DNA from: Gluconobacter kanchanaburiensis NBRC 103587
Lineage (GTDB): Bacteria; Pseudomonadota; Alphaproteobacteria; Acetobacterales; Acetobacteraceae
Assembly (NCBI RefSeq): GCF_007988905.1
Contig: NZ_BJVA01000003.1
Coordinates: 1 to 64,000 of the forward strand
Length of the DNA stretch: 64,000 nt
Direction of reading: 5' to 3'
The translations under genes were made by a program, and so were the position numbers. Position 1 is the stretch's first letter; every line of letters begins with the position of its first letter. Shown here one piece after another: positions 55,103-63,337 of this stretch. Below the pieces are notes generated by a model. The model was not told the origin of the DNA and ran no database searches. It saw only the letters and a list, made by a program, of their open reading frames with translations.

Positions 55103-55414
55103 TCAGACTGCGTCCGCAGCATCGTCCAGCGGCTGGACTTTCATGATGTCGAGCTGCGCATCCAGTTTTCCAAGTGCTTCCCCCAGAGCCTTGAAATGCG
55201 GTGACGCCAGATGCGCCTCGAACCCGGTTTCCGAAGTCCAAACTTCGGAAACCACCAGCCGGCCAGTCTTTTCGATATCCCTGCTGACAACGTACTGGCG
55301 GCAGGCTTCTTCCTTGCGTGAAGACACGATACAGGCCGCAAAAGCGTGTTCTGCCGCTGCGGCATGGTCCGCCGCGACCGTGACAACAGCCGTGATGTGA
55401 ACCGTCTGACTCAT
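55103..55414 (-). CDS. Antibiotic biosynthesis monooxygenase (ABM) domain protein
   Basis: 103 residues of ferredoxin-like ABM fold: VHITAVVTVAADHAAAAEHAF, EEACRQYVVSRDIEKTGRLVVSEVWTSETGFEAHLASPHFKALGEAL. Family members (YgiN-like) act on quinones or aromatic compounds or are cofactor-free monooxygenases. GAGGAAG lies six bases before the ATG at 55414. A paralogue lies at 60427, on the other side of the gcv operon. Confidence 0.85.
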   Translation of the reverse strand: MSQTVHITAVVTVAADHAAAAEHAFAACIVSSRKEEACRQYVVSRDIEKTGRLVVSEVWTSETGFEAHLASPHFKALGEALGKLDAQLDIMKVQPLDDAADAV

Positions 55415-55474
55415 CGGGAACTTCCTCATCAAGAATGACACCTACCCGACCACGACCTTTCCGCAGACGGGCAG

Positions 55475-55490
55475 TGTTTCACGTGAAACC
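55475..55490. other. parS-like ParB-binding site 3
   Basis: TGTTTCACGTGAAACC, 15 of 16 bases of the parS consensus. It lies in the noncoding gap between the ABM gene and the gcvP terminator. Confidence 0.78.
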
Positions 55491-55552
55491 ATACCGCACA
55501 CCTTTGCGAGAAAGAACCCATACCGGGTATCCGATCCGAAAGAAGCAGACAG

Positions 55553-55584
55553 CAAAAAGGCGCCTCCCCGAAGGAAGGCGCCTG
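55553..55584 (-). terminator. Intrinsic terminator of the gcv operon
   Basis: On the minus strand the stem AGGCGCCTTCC/GGGGAGGCGCCT (one mismatch) with a TTC loop is followed by T5, about 30 bp after the gcvP stop. Confidence 0.85.
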
Positions 55585-55612
55585 TTCCCCAACATCAGAC
55601 TGAAAAAACCGT

Positions 55613-58474
55613 TCAGTCTTCCGCGTAGGTCGAAATATCCGGGCAGGAACAGACGAGGTTCCGGTCCCCCCAGGCATTGTCCAGACGCCCGACCGGCGAC
55701 CAGTATTTCGACGTGTTCACACCACCGGGGAAGCATCCTTCCTCGCGGCTGTAAGACCGGTCCCATGTGCCCGCCAGATCCGCCGTGGTATGCGGCGCAA
55801 AGCGCAGCGGGCTGGCCTCCATCACCACATGCCCGGCTTCGACTTCGGCAATCTCCGCCCGAATGGCGATCATCGCATCGCAGAAGCGATCCAACTCGCC
55901 CTTCCCCTCGGATTCCGTCGGCTCGATCATGAACGTCCCCGCCACTGGGAAGCTGACGGTCGGTGCATGGAAGCCATGGTCGATCAGACGCTTGGCGATA
56001 TCGTCCACCGTCACACCGACCGCATCCTTCAGCGGGCGCAGATCCACGATGCATTCATGCGCAGTAAAGCCATTCGTGCCGCGATACAGAACCGGGTAGT
56101 GCCCTTCCAGACGCGATGCGATGTAGTTCGCATTCAGGATCGCCATCGTCGTCGCCTGACGCAAGCCCTCGTCGCCCATCATCATGATATAAGCTGCGGA
56201 AATCGGCAGAATGGATGCCGATCCGAAAGGCGCAGCGGACACCGCAATGCCATGCTGTCCCGGCAGATACGGCGCAAGGTGCTTACCCACTCCGATCGGC
56301 CCCATGCCCGGACCGCCACCGCCATGCGGAATGCAGAACGTCTTGTGCAGATTGAAATGCGAGACATCGGCGCCATACAGACCCGGACGCGCCAGACCGA
56401 CCTGCGCATTGAGGTTTGCACCATCCAGATAGACCTGACCGCCGGCTGCATGAACCAGCTCGCAGATCTCGACAATCCGCTCCTCGAACACGCCATGCGT
56501 GGACGGATAGGTGATCATGATGGCTGCCACGCGCCCGTCATGCTGCGCAATCTTCGCCTTCAGATCCTCGACATCGACATTGCCGTTCTCGTCGCAGGCC
56601 ACGACGACAACCCGCATCCCAACCATCTGCGCCGAAGCCGGATTGGTCCCATGCGCGGACGCCGGAATCAGGCAGACGTCGCGGTTCTCGTCCCCACGCG
56701 CCCGGTGATAGCCACGGATCGCCAGAAGCCCGGCATACTCACCCTGCGCGCCGGAATTCGGCTGAAGCGAGACAGCGTCATACCCCGAGATCGCACAGAG
56801 CGTACGCTCCAGATACGCAAACAGCTCGGCATAACCCTGAACCTGATCGGCAGGTGCGAACGGATGAATCCGCGAGAACTCCGGCCAGGTGATGGGGATC
56901 ATCTCCGCCGTCGCATTGAGCTTCATCGTGCAGGAGCCCAGCGGGATCATCGTCCGGTCCAGCGCCAGATCCTTGTCCGCCAGCGCGCGCATATAGCGCA
57001 GCAGATCCGTCTCGGAACGATGCGCATGGAACACGGGATGCGTCAGCAGCGGAGCCGTCCGGGACAGGCTCTCCGGCAGCGCATCCGTCACATCGAGCGA
57101 CTGTTCGACAGATGCGAGATCTGCGCCTTCACCCGCGAACGCCGCCCAGACCGCACGGATTGTTTCCGGCGTCGTGGTCTCGTCACAGGACACGCCGATC
57201 CGGCCATTCCCCGCATCACGCAGATTGATGCCGGATACCACGGCCAGCGCCAGAACCTGCGGTGCAGCAGCACCCACCTGAACGGTGATCGTATCGAAGA
57301 ATACGTCCGTCTCGACGCTCGCGCCCAGAGCCTTCAGCCCCGCGGACAGGATCGCCGCCATCCGGTGTGCGCGCGCAGCAATCGCCTTCAGCCCTTCCGG
57401 ACCATGATAGACCGCATACATGGACGCGATGATCGCCAGAAGCGCCTGCGCCGTGCAGATGTTGGACGTCGCCTTCTCGCGGCGGATATGCTGCTCGCGC
57501 GTCTGAAGTGCCAGACGATAAGCGGGCTTGCCCGCACTGTCGCGCGACACTCCAACCAGACGCCCCGGCATGTGCCGCTTGAACGCATCGCGTGTCGCCA
57601 TGAACCCCGCATGCGGGCCACCAGCCCCCATCGGCACGCCATAACGCTGCATCGAGCCGATCGCGATATCCGCGCCCAGCGCACCAGGGCTTTCCAGCAC
57701 CACGAGCGCCAGCGGATCACAGGCCAGAGCCGCAATCGCACCCTTCTCATGCAGCGCCGCAATCACGCCGCGCAGATCCCGCACCTGCCCCGAAGACCCC
57801 GGATAGGACAGCAGCGCGCCAAACACGGAGGACGCATCCAGATCCGTCTCTGGATCACCCAGGACAACATCCCAGCCCAGCGGCTCAGCCCGCGTGCGGA
57901 TCACGGCAACCGTCTGCGGGTGCGTGTCGGCATCCACAAAGAACGCCGTCGCCTTCGACTTGCCCACGCGCTGCGCCAGCGCCATGGCTTCCGCACAGGC
58001 CGTGCCCTCGTCCAGCAGGGACGCATTGGCAATGTCCAGCCCCGTCAGATCCGCCACCAGCGTCTGGAAGTTCAGCAGCGCCTCAAGACGGCCCTGGCTG
58101 ATTTCGGGCTGATACGGCGTATAGGCCGTGTACCAGGCCGGATTTTCCAGAATGTTCCGCTGGATGACCGGCGGCAGAACCGTGTCGTAATAACCCTGCC
58201 CGATCATGGACGTCAGAACCTGATTGCGCGACGCAATCTGACGCAGACGCGCGAGCGCATCCTGCTCGGTCAGGGCCGCACCGATCCCGTGATCCCCGCG
58301 ATCGAGAATGGCGGCCGGAATGGTCCGGTCGATCAAGTCATCGAGACTGGACGCCCCAACGACCCGCAGCATCTCCCCGATTTCGGAAGGACGCGGGCCG
58401 ATATGGCGGGAACTAAAATCTTCGGTCTGGGCAGGCCACAAGGTCGTCACAGGCAGGTTCTCTGGCATTTTCAT
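55613..58474 (-). CDS. gcvP: Glycine dehydrogenase (decarboxylating), P-protein
   Basis: 953 residues, full-length fused (alpha+beta) P-protein. N-terminal half: [51 protein letters not shown]-terminal half: [40 protein letters not shown], the PLP Lys in [19 protein letters not shown], and [11 protein letters not shown]. It decarboxylates glycine and transfers the aminomethyl group to GcvH. Last gene of the gcvT-gcvH-gcvP operon. Confidence 0.97.
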   Translation of the reverse strand: MKMPENLPVTTLWPAQTEDFSSRHIGPRPSEIGEMLRVVGASSLDDLIDRTIPAAILDRGDHGIGAALTEQDALARLRQIASRNQVLTSMIGQGYYDTVLPPVIQRNILENPAWYTAYTPYQPEISQGRLEALLNFQTLVADLTGLDIANASLLDEGTACAEAMALAQRVGKSKATAFFVDADTHPQTVAVIRTRAEPLGWDVVLGDPETDLDASSVFGALLSYPGSSGQVRDLRGVIAALHEKGAIAALACDPLALVVLESPGALGADIAIGSMQRYGVPMGAGGPHAGFMATRDAFKRHMPGRLVGVSRDSAGKPAYRLALQTREQHIRREKATSNICTAQALLAIIASMYAVYHGPEGLKAIAARAHRMAAILSAGLKALGASVETDVFFDTITVQVGAAAPQVLALAVVSGINLRDAGNGRIGVSCDETTTPETIRAVWAAFAGEGADLASVEQSLDVTDALPESLSRTAPLLTHPVFHAHRSETDLLRYMRALADKDLALDRTMIPLGSCTMKLNATAEMIPITWPEFSRIHPFAPADQVQGYAELFAYLERTLCAISGYDAVSLQPNSGAQGEYAGLLAIRGYHRARGDENRDVCLIPASAHGTNPASAQMVGMRVVVVACDENGNVDVEDLKAKIAQHDGRVAAIMITYPSTHGVFEERIVEICELVHAAGGQVYLDGANLNAQVGLARPGLYGADVSHFNLHKTFCIPHGGGGPGMGPIGVGKHLAPYLPGQHGIAVSAAPFGSASILPISAAYIMMMGDEGLRQATTMAILNANYIASRLEGHYPVLYRGTNGFTAHECIVDLRPLKDAVGVTVDDIAKRLIDHGFHAPTVSFPVAGTFMIEPTESEGKGELDRFCDAMIAIRAEIAEVEAGHVVMEASPLRFAPHTTADLAGTWDRSYSREEGCFPGGVNTSKYWSPVGRLDNAWGDRNLVCSCPDISTYAED

Positions 58475-58545
58475 GAAAAGCGGAGGCAGGAATTCGGGGT
58501 AGGCCGAAAGAAAAACGGGGCCTGCCAGCGCAGACCCCGCAAGCC

Positions 58546-58905
58546 TCAGAGGCTCTTGTACTGCTCGGCCGTCAGCAGGCCCTTGAGGTCGTCCGGGTTG
58601 GAAACCGTCATGCGGAAGATCCAGCCCTCGCCTTCCGCATCGCGGCCCACCAGCGTCGGATCATCGGACAGCGCTTCGTTAAAGCCCGCCAGCGTCCCCG
58701 CAACCGGCGCATAGATGTCGGACGCCGCCTTCACGGACTCGACAACCGCAGCCGCATCACCGGCGGCAACTTCCGTGCCCTCGTCCTTGGCTTCAACGAA
58801 CACCAGTTCGCCCAGCTCTTCGGAGGCATGCGTCGTGATACCAACAATCGCCTGCTCGCCATCGACGCGGATCCATTCATGGGACTTCGTGTAATAGGTC
58901 GTCAT
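58546..58905 (-). CDS. gcvH: Glycine cleavage system H protein
   Basis: 119 residues: [30 protein letters not shown], the lipoyl-Lys motif [15 protein letters not shown], and [24 protein letters not shown]. Lipoyl carrier shuttling the aminomethyl group between GcvP and GcvT. It lies between gcvT and gcvP. Confidence 0.97.
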   Translation of the reverse strand: MTTYYTKSHEWIRVDGEQAIVGITTHASEELGELVFVEAKDEGTEVAAGDAAAVVESVKAASDIYAPVAGTLAGFNEALSDDPTLVGRDAEGEGWIFRMTVSNPDDLKGLLTAEQYKSL

Positions 58906-58941
58906 TGCTACTTTTTCCTGATCTGAAATTCGACTGTAAAT

Positions 58942-60087
58942 TCAGCGCTTGAAGCCGGGTGCCACGAACGGCATCGCCCGCACATGCAGTGGCACATACT
59001 TGCCCCGCAGTTCCGCAAAAACGGGTGTGTCCAGCGCCGCATAGTCCGACGCGACATAGCCCATCGCAACAGGAGCCTTCACGCTCGGGCCAAACGCCCC
59101 AGACGTGACCACCCCAATTTCCTTCTGCCCCTCCGCATCGGCAAAGAGCTTCGCCCCCGCCCGCACCGGAGCCCGACCTTCCGCCAGCAGACCCACGCGT
59201 TTGCGCGGCACGCCATCGTGCACCTGCTTCAGCACGACCTCAGCACCCGGGTAGCCACCCTCACGGGAACCGCCCTCACGGCGCGCCTTCTGGATCGCCC
59301 AGCCCAGCGAGGCTTCAACCGGCGTGGTCGTGACATCAATGTCATTGCCATACAGGCACAGCCCGGCCTCAAGACGCAGCGAGTCCCGCGCGCCCAGACC
59401 AATCGGCAACACATCCGGCTGCGCCAGAATCGCACGCGCGACCTTCTCGGAATCCGCGCCCGCACAGCCGATCTCGAACCCGTCCTCGCCCGTATAGCCG
59501 GACCGCGACACCGTCACCTTCACGGGCCCAGTCGCAGTGGCCAGCTCTGTCTCGATCACATCCATGAAGCGCATATCCTTCACGGCCGGGCAAAGCGGCG
59601 CCAGAGCCGCTTCCGCAGCCGGCCCCTGAAGCGCCATAAGCCCACGATCAAACTGGCGCGTCACAACACACCGATCAGACAGCGCCTTCTCGATCCGGTC
59701 CGCGTCCTGAACCTTGCAACCCGCGTTCACGACCACCAGAAGATCATGGCCCATATTGGCGACCATCAAATCGTCCAGAATGCCACCCTCTTCATTGGTC
59801 AGCAGTCCATAACGCTGACGCCCGGCGGCAAGGCCGACATAATCCGCGGGGACCAGCGTCTCCAGAGCCGCAGCAGCCTCCTTCACGTCGCCGCTTTTCG
59901 CAGCAATGCGGATCTGCCCCATATGAGACACGTCGAACAGACCGACCTTCTCACGCGTATGCAGATGCTCCGCCATCAGCCCCGCAGGGAACTGGATCGG
60001 CATTTCAAAGCCTGCGAATGGCACCATCTTCGCGCCAAGTTCCAGATTCAGATCATAAAGGGGAGTACGCTGGAGGGAATCGCTCAT
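58942..60087 (-). CDS. gcvT: Aminomethyltransferase, T-protein
   Basis: 381 residues from ATG at 60087: RTPLYDLNLELGAKMVPFAGFEMPIQFPAGLMAEHLHTREKVGLFDVSHMGQIRI, LVVVNAGCKVQDA, SRSGYTGEDGFEI, RDSLRLEAGLCLYGNDID, and the C-terminal GCV_T domain (ADAEGQKEIGVVTSGAFGPS). It forms 5,10-methylene-THF and ammonia. First gene behind the glycine riboswitch. Confidence 0.96.
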   Translation of the reverse strand: MSDSLQRTPLYDLNLELGAKMVPFAGFEMPIQFPAGLMAEHLHTREKVGLFDVSHMGQIRIAAKSGDVKEAAAALETLVPADYVGLAAGRQRYGLLTNEEGGILDDLMVANMGHDLLVVVNAGCKVQDADRIEKALSDRCVVTRQFDRGLMALQGPAAEAALAPLCPAVKDMRFMDVIETELATATGPVKVTVSRSGYTGEDGFEIGCAGADSEKVARAILAQPDVLPIGLGARDSLRLEAGLCLYGNDIDVTTTPVEASLGWAIQKARREGGSREGGYPGAEVVLKQVHDGVPRKRVGLLAEGRAPVRAGAKLFADAEGQKEIGVVTSGAFGPSVKAPVAMGYVASDYAALDTPVFAELRGKYVPLHVRAMPFVAPGFKR

Positions 60088-60169
60088 ACGAAAAAGCCCG
60101 GTCCATTCTATCTCAAGACGTGAAGATGCAGACGCCCCCAGCTCCACGCAGAACGCGGCCGGAAACACG

Positions 60170-60335
60170 TCGCCCCTTCTGTCCTTTCGCCTGAGATCGC
60201 TATCCCGTCGGCGGATGCGTCACGCGCACCTCTCTCCAGAATGTCCTGACCGCCTCGGTCCTTTAGCCTGAGAGTTTCCGGGGCGGTTGCTCCTTCGGCG
60301 CCAGCCTTTCGGCTGGTCTCTCCCGTGTCGGTCCT
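60170..60335 (-). promoter_or_regulatory. Tandem glycine riboswitch upstream of gcvT
   Basis: On the minus strand, aptamer 1 (about 60334-60252) shows GGGAGAGAC, GCCGAAGGAGCAA and CTCAGGCTAAAGGACCG. Aptamer 2 (about 60239-60173) shows GGAGAGAGG, GCCGACGGGATAGC and CTCAGGCGAAAGGACAG. These are the conserved cores of the glycine riboswitch in its usual two-aptamer form. It lies 80 bp before gcvT and is expected to turn the gcv operon on when glycine is high. Confidence 0.93.
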
Positions 60336-60426
60336 TCCAATCCTGCCAGTTTCCGAAAAACTCCGCAATCGTTACGATTGCTCATGCGTTGTGTCTTCTG
60401 ACCCTAAAAACATGAAGGAGAATTCC

Positions 60427-60729
60427 ATGGCTGGCGAACTGACGGTTATTGCCGAATTCGAGACCACACCCGCGACCTACGAGAAATTTCTCGAAGCCTG
60501 TGCTTATGACAGCGAACGCTCCGTCGCCGACGAATCCGGCTGCCACAGCTTCACGGTCCTCTCTCCCGAAACGGAAGCCGACACCGTCATCCTGGTGGAA
60601 GTCTATACCGACCGCGCCGCTTTCGAGGCCCATCTCAAAACCACACATTTCGGGGTCTTTGCAAACGCTGTAAAAGAACTGGACATTAAGGAACGCGGCG
60701 TCCGCTTCCTGAAGAAAAGGGCTCCCTGA
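60427..60729 (+). CDS. Antibiotic biosynthesis monooxygenase (ABM) domain protein
   Basis: 100 residues: ELTVIAEFETTPATYEKFLEACAYDSERSVADESGCHSFTVLSPETEADTVILVEVYTDRAAFEAHLKTTHFGVFANAV. AAGGAG lies eight bases before the ATG. It is paralogous to the ABM gene at 55.1 kb (shared VEVYTDRAAFEAHL / SEVWTSETGFEAHL). Divergent from gcvT. Confidence 0.85.
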   Translation: MAGELTVIAEFETTPATYEKFLEACAYDSERSVADESGCHSFTVLSPETEADTVILVEVYTDRAAFEAHLKTTHFGVFANAVKELDIKERGVRFLKKRAP

Positions 60730-60732
60730 GCA

Positions 60733-61014
60733 ATGCATCTTTCAAGCACGAAACGCCTCCTCGCCATCACACTCCTGTGCGGCACGGTTTCCGCCTGTGC
60801 TTCACACCCGCAGCACAATCCCCGCCAGCGCCTGATCGGGATCCCCAACCCTGCCAGCGTCTATTGCACGCAGCAGGGCGGCCGACACGGCGACGTCCGG
60901 ACGCGCGGCGGCGAAACCGGCACCTGCACTTTCCCCCCAAACCAGATCTGCGACGAGTGGACGCTCTACCGCGAACACCGCTGCGTCGCTCCCCTGGCCA
61001 AGATGAAGCCCTGA
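60733..61014 (+). CDS. DUF333 family lipoprotein
   Basis: 93 residues: signal peptide and lipobox TVSAC (lipid-anchored Cys22), then IPNPASVYCTQQGGRHGDVRTRGGETGTCTFPPNQICDEWTLYREHRC, the DUF333 pattern with paired cysteines. A small outer-membrane lipoprotein; function unknown. It lies 3 bp after the ABM gene. Confidence 0.87.
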   Translation: MHLSSTKRLLAITLLCGTVSACASHPQHNPRQRLIGIPNPASVYCTQQGGRHGDVRTRGGETGTCTFPPNQICDEWTLYREHRCVAPLAKMKP

Positions 61015-61066
61015 TTTTCCAGCCCGGTCAGGCCTGAACAGGGCCGCCGGGTTTTTAACAATCCAT

Positions 61067-61086
61067 ATACATAACATGTTATGTAT
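61067..61086. promoter_or_regulatory. 20-bp perfect palindrome, candidate MarR operator
   Basis: ATACATAACATGTTATGTAT is a perfect 20-bp palindrome located 28 bp before the MarR start codon (ATG 61114). Its size and symmetry are typical for the operator of a MarR-family autoregulator. Confidence 0.7.
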
Positions 61087-61113
61087 TCTATCCACACAAT
61101 ACCCGGAATCCGC

Positions 61114-61542
61114 ATGACCACCCCTTCCCCGCTAAGTGCCCTGACCACGCGTAACACCAGGCTCTTCACGCTCCTGCTGGAACGCGAACTCAAAAAGACA
61201 GGCCTACGGATCGGTCAGCTTCCTGTGCTTCAGGCTTTGCAGGACGGGAAAACCCTCAATCAGAAAGCGCTCGCGGATTTTGCAGATATCGAACAGCCGG
61301 GCATGACGACACTTCTCGTCCGGATGGAACGCGACGGCCTGATCCAGCGCGAACCAGACCCGACAGACCGCCGCAGCACACTGGTCACACTGACATCGGA
61401 CGGACAGCGGAAAAGCCGGAATATCGTTCCCATTATGGAACATTTAACCGACATAGCACTCAAGGGGTTTACACCCCTCGAACGCGATATTCTCGTAACA
61501 CTTCTGGAACGGATCAACAGCAGTCTGAAAGAACAGCTGTAA
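61114..61542 (+). CDS. MarR family transcriptional regulator
   Basis: 142 residues. Winged helix in LRIGQLPVLQALQDGKTLNQKALADFADIEQPGMTTLLVRMERDGLIQREPDPTDRRSTLVTLTSDGQ (helix-turn-helix plus DxRs wing), flanked by dimerisation helices. ATG 61114 is chosen because the in-frame ATG at 61081 lies inside the palindrome that is the likely operator. It follows the DUF333 gene by 99 bp. Ligand unknown. Confidence 0.88.
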   Translation: MTTPSPLSALTTRNTRLFTLLLERELKKTGLRIGQLPVLQALQDGKTLNQKALADFADIEQPGMTTLLVRMERDGLIQREPDPTDRRSTLVTLTSDGQRKSRNIVPIMEHLTDIALKGFTPLERDILVTLLERINSSLKEQL

Positions 61543-61578
61543 CCGCCCGCCCCTTCAGTCAAAGAGGCAGGCGCACGA

Positions 61579-62451
61579 TCATTTTCCGGTTTTGGGAAGA
61601 TGCTCGGCAATATAGGGCGGCAGGTTGAACGAGCCGACATGGATTTCCGGCGTCCAGTAGCGTGTCGTGCCCACAATCTTCGCAGCCTCCGCACGGGTAC
61701 GGATCTGCTCGACCGTCTGCGTGTTCGGTGCCTGTCCCTTGGAGGCCACACCCAGCGTCATGAACCCACCGACATAGGTCGGAACAGCGGCCACATACGC
61801 TCCCACATGCGGGAAGAACTTCGCACGACGCAGACTCGTCTCATGCAGTTCGTCCGCCTGCATGAACGGAACACCGCACTGGTTCACGATCAGACCTTCG
61901 TCCGAAAGAATGCGCGCGCAGTTGCTGTAGAACTCGTCCGTGAACAGCACTTCACCCACACCGATCGGATCGGTGCTGTCGACGATAATCACATCAAACG
62001 AGCCGTCTGCCGCCTTCAGGACGTAGTCGATGCCATCGCCAACGATGACCTCGGCCCGCGGATCGTTCCACGCATCACCGGCAATATTCGGCAGATACTG
62101 CTTGGACAGTTCAATCACCGCGCCGTCGATCTCGACCATGACAGCCTTCTCGACCGTGTCATGCTGCAGGACGCGACGCAGAACACCGCCGTCACCCGCA
62201 CCGATGATCAGCACGCGCTTTGCACAGGGATGCGCCAGAAGCGGCACATGCGTCAGCATTTCCTGATAGACGAACTCGTCACGTTCGGTGATCTGGATGA
62301 CACCATCCAGCACCAGCACACGACCATGGCTGGAGCTTTCAAACACCACCACATCCTGGAAGTCGGATTTTACCCGTGCGAGCTCACGCGTAACGAGAAA
62401 GCGCTGTCCCCAGTCCGGGTACAGGGTCTCGTTGAGCCATGTTTCAGCCAT
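61579..62451 (-). CDS. speE: Spermidine synthase
   Basis: 290 residues: WLNETLYPDWGQRFLVTRELARVKSDFQDVVVFESSSHGRVLVLDGVIQITERDEFVYQEMLTHVPL, IIGAGDGGVLRRVLQH, VMVEIDGAVIELSKQYLP, IIVDSTDPIGVGEVLFTDEFY. It transfers aminopropyl from decarboxylated SAM (made by SpeD upstream) to putrescine. A terminator-like hairpin lies between the two genes. Confidence 0.96.
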   Translation of the reverse strand: MAETWLNETLYPDWGQRFLVTRELARVKSDFQDVVVFESSSHGRVLVLDGVIQITERDEFVYQEMLTHVPLLAHPCAKRVLIIGAGDGGVLRRVLQHDTVEKAVMVEIDGAVIELSKQYLPNIAGDAWNDPRAEVIVGDGIDYVLKAADGSFDVIIVDSTDPIGVGEVLFTDEFYSNCARILSDEGLIVNQCGVPFMQADELHETSLRRAKFFPHVGAYVAAVPTYVGGFMTLGVASKGQAPNTQTVEQIRTRAEAAKIVGTTRYWTPEIHVGSFNLPPYIAEHLPKTGK

Positions 62452-62480
62452 GGATCATCGTTTCCTTGTCGGATTGTATT

Positions 62481-62509
62481 GAAAAAGGGCCGGTTTCATC
62501 CGGCCCTTT
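62481..62509 (-). terminator. Intrinsic terminator between speD and speE
   Basis: On the minus strand the 10-bp perfect stem AAAGGGCCGG/CCGGCCCTTT with a 6-base loop is followed by TTC after five T. It sits 11 bp after the speD stop and 30 bp before the speE start. Confidence 0.75.
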
Positions 62510-62516
62510 GGTCAGT

Positions 62517-62996
62517 TCAGGCAGCCTTGACGGCCTTGTCCTGCACACGGCCACGCCGTACGGCGTCAACCTCGATCCGGCCGGCCTGGAACAGGCGCTG
62601 CATCACCGGGATCGACAGATTCGGATCACACACGCCGCACATGAACACGTCCACGGCTGCATAATTCCGTTCCGGCCACGTATGGATCGAGATGTGGCTT
62701 TCCGCCAGCACGATCACGCCGGATACGCCACCATTGGGCGTGAAGTGATGGAAATGGCTGTGCAGGATCGTCGCACCAGCCGCCACGGCGGCTTCGCACA
62801 GCGTCTCGTCGATCCGCATCGGATCATCGAGATTCCGAGCGTCCCAGAAATCGATCAGCAGGTGATTGCCAGCAAAACGCTCGCCATCACGCTCAATGAA
62901 GTAATCCTTGCGCTCATCTTCAACAAAGTGAGCGTCGCTGTTCTGGATATCTCTCGGGAGTTCCGATACCATCCCCAGTTGAGCAAGTGCGTTCAT
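62517..62996 (-). CDS. speD: S-adenosylmethionine decarboxylase proenzyme
   Basis: 159 residues from ATG at 62996. Class-1 (SpeH-type) features: GNHLLIDFWDARNLDDP, AAVAAGATILHSHFHHFTPNGGVSGVIVLAESHISIHTWPE with the Glu-Ser autocleavage site (ES in AESHIS) that forms the pyruvoyl group, then YAAVDVFMCGVCDP. The long N-terminus (35 residues) is typical of this group. It supplies decarboxylated SAM to SpeE. Confidence 0.94.
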   Translation of the reverse strand: MNALAQLGMVSELPRDIQNSDAHFVEDERKDYFIERDGERFAGNHLLIDFWDARNLDDPMRIDETLCEAAVAAGATILHSHFHHFTPNGGVSGVIVLAESHISIHTWPERNYAAVDVFMCGVCDPNLSIPVMQRLFQAGRIEVDAVRRGRVQDKAVKAA

Positions 62997-63337
62997 CACG
63001 TACCCCCAAACCAGTAGACAGCCTGTTGGGCAAAAAATGCCCCCTTGGGCCAAGAAGCGCGCTAGTTACCGGCCCCTCCCCCCCGATGCAAGCACTTTAT
63101 GGGGCGATTCCCCAATATGTCATATATCTTCTCCGGCCCATGTCCCTATTGCATGAGAAAGAGGTTTTCCCTTTCCTAGACACAGGGCTGAGACCGAAAA
63201 TTTCATACCCCCCCAAGCCCCAGAAACAGTTCGGGCGTCGGGATCTGCGGGAAACGACTCCCCAAATCCCGACGCCCGACAGACGCTGATACATCCCGTT
63301 TTCGGGAGGCAGCATCCAGCCTCCCGAACCTGCCTGA
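62997..63337. other. Intergenic region with structured leader of speD
   Basis: 341 bp without a gene. It contains a 14-bp perfect inverted repeat TCGGGCGTCGGGAT / ATCCCGACGCCCGA (63231-63244 and 63266-63279, 21-base loop), an 8-bp repeat CGGGAGGC/GCCTCCCG (63304-63327) after the ilvC stop, and a G-rich stretch just before speD. I see no clear promoter consensus or tRNA. Confidence 0.5.

Noticed and set aside
55475-55490. TTTCACGTGAAAC as a simple transcription-factor box for the ABM gene
   Set aside because: Two further copies in coding regions and the exact ParB consensus make a parS role more likely, although regulation is not excluded.
55790-58714. A 974-codon open frame antisense to gcvP, and similar long antisense frames over katE (13552-15276) and ychF (6319-7965)
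   Set aside because: High-GC antisense frames with arginine/histidine-rich, low-complexity products; no domain, and the opposite strand carries a fully conserved enzyme.
63304-63327. Intrinsic terminator for ilvC
   Set aside because: The 8-bp hairpin is followed by A-rich rather than T-rich sequence on the ilvC strand; listed only as structure in the intergenic region.
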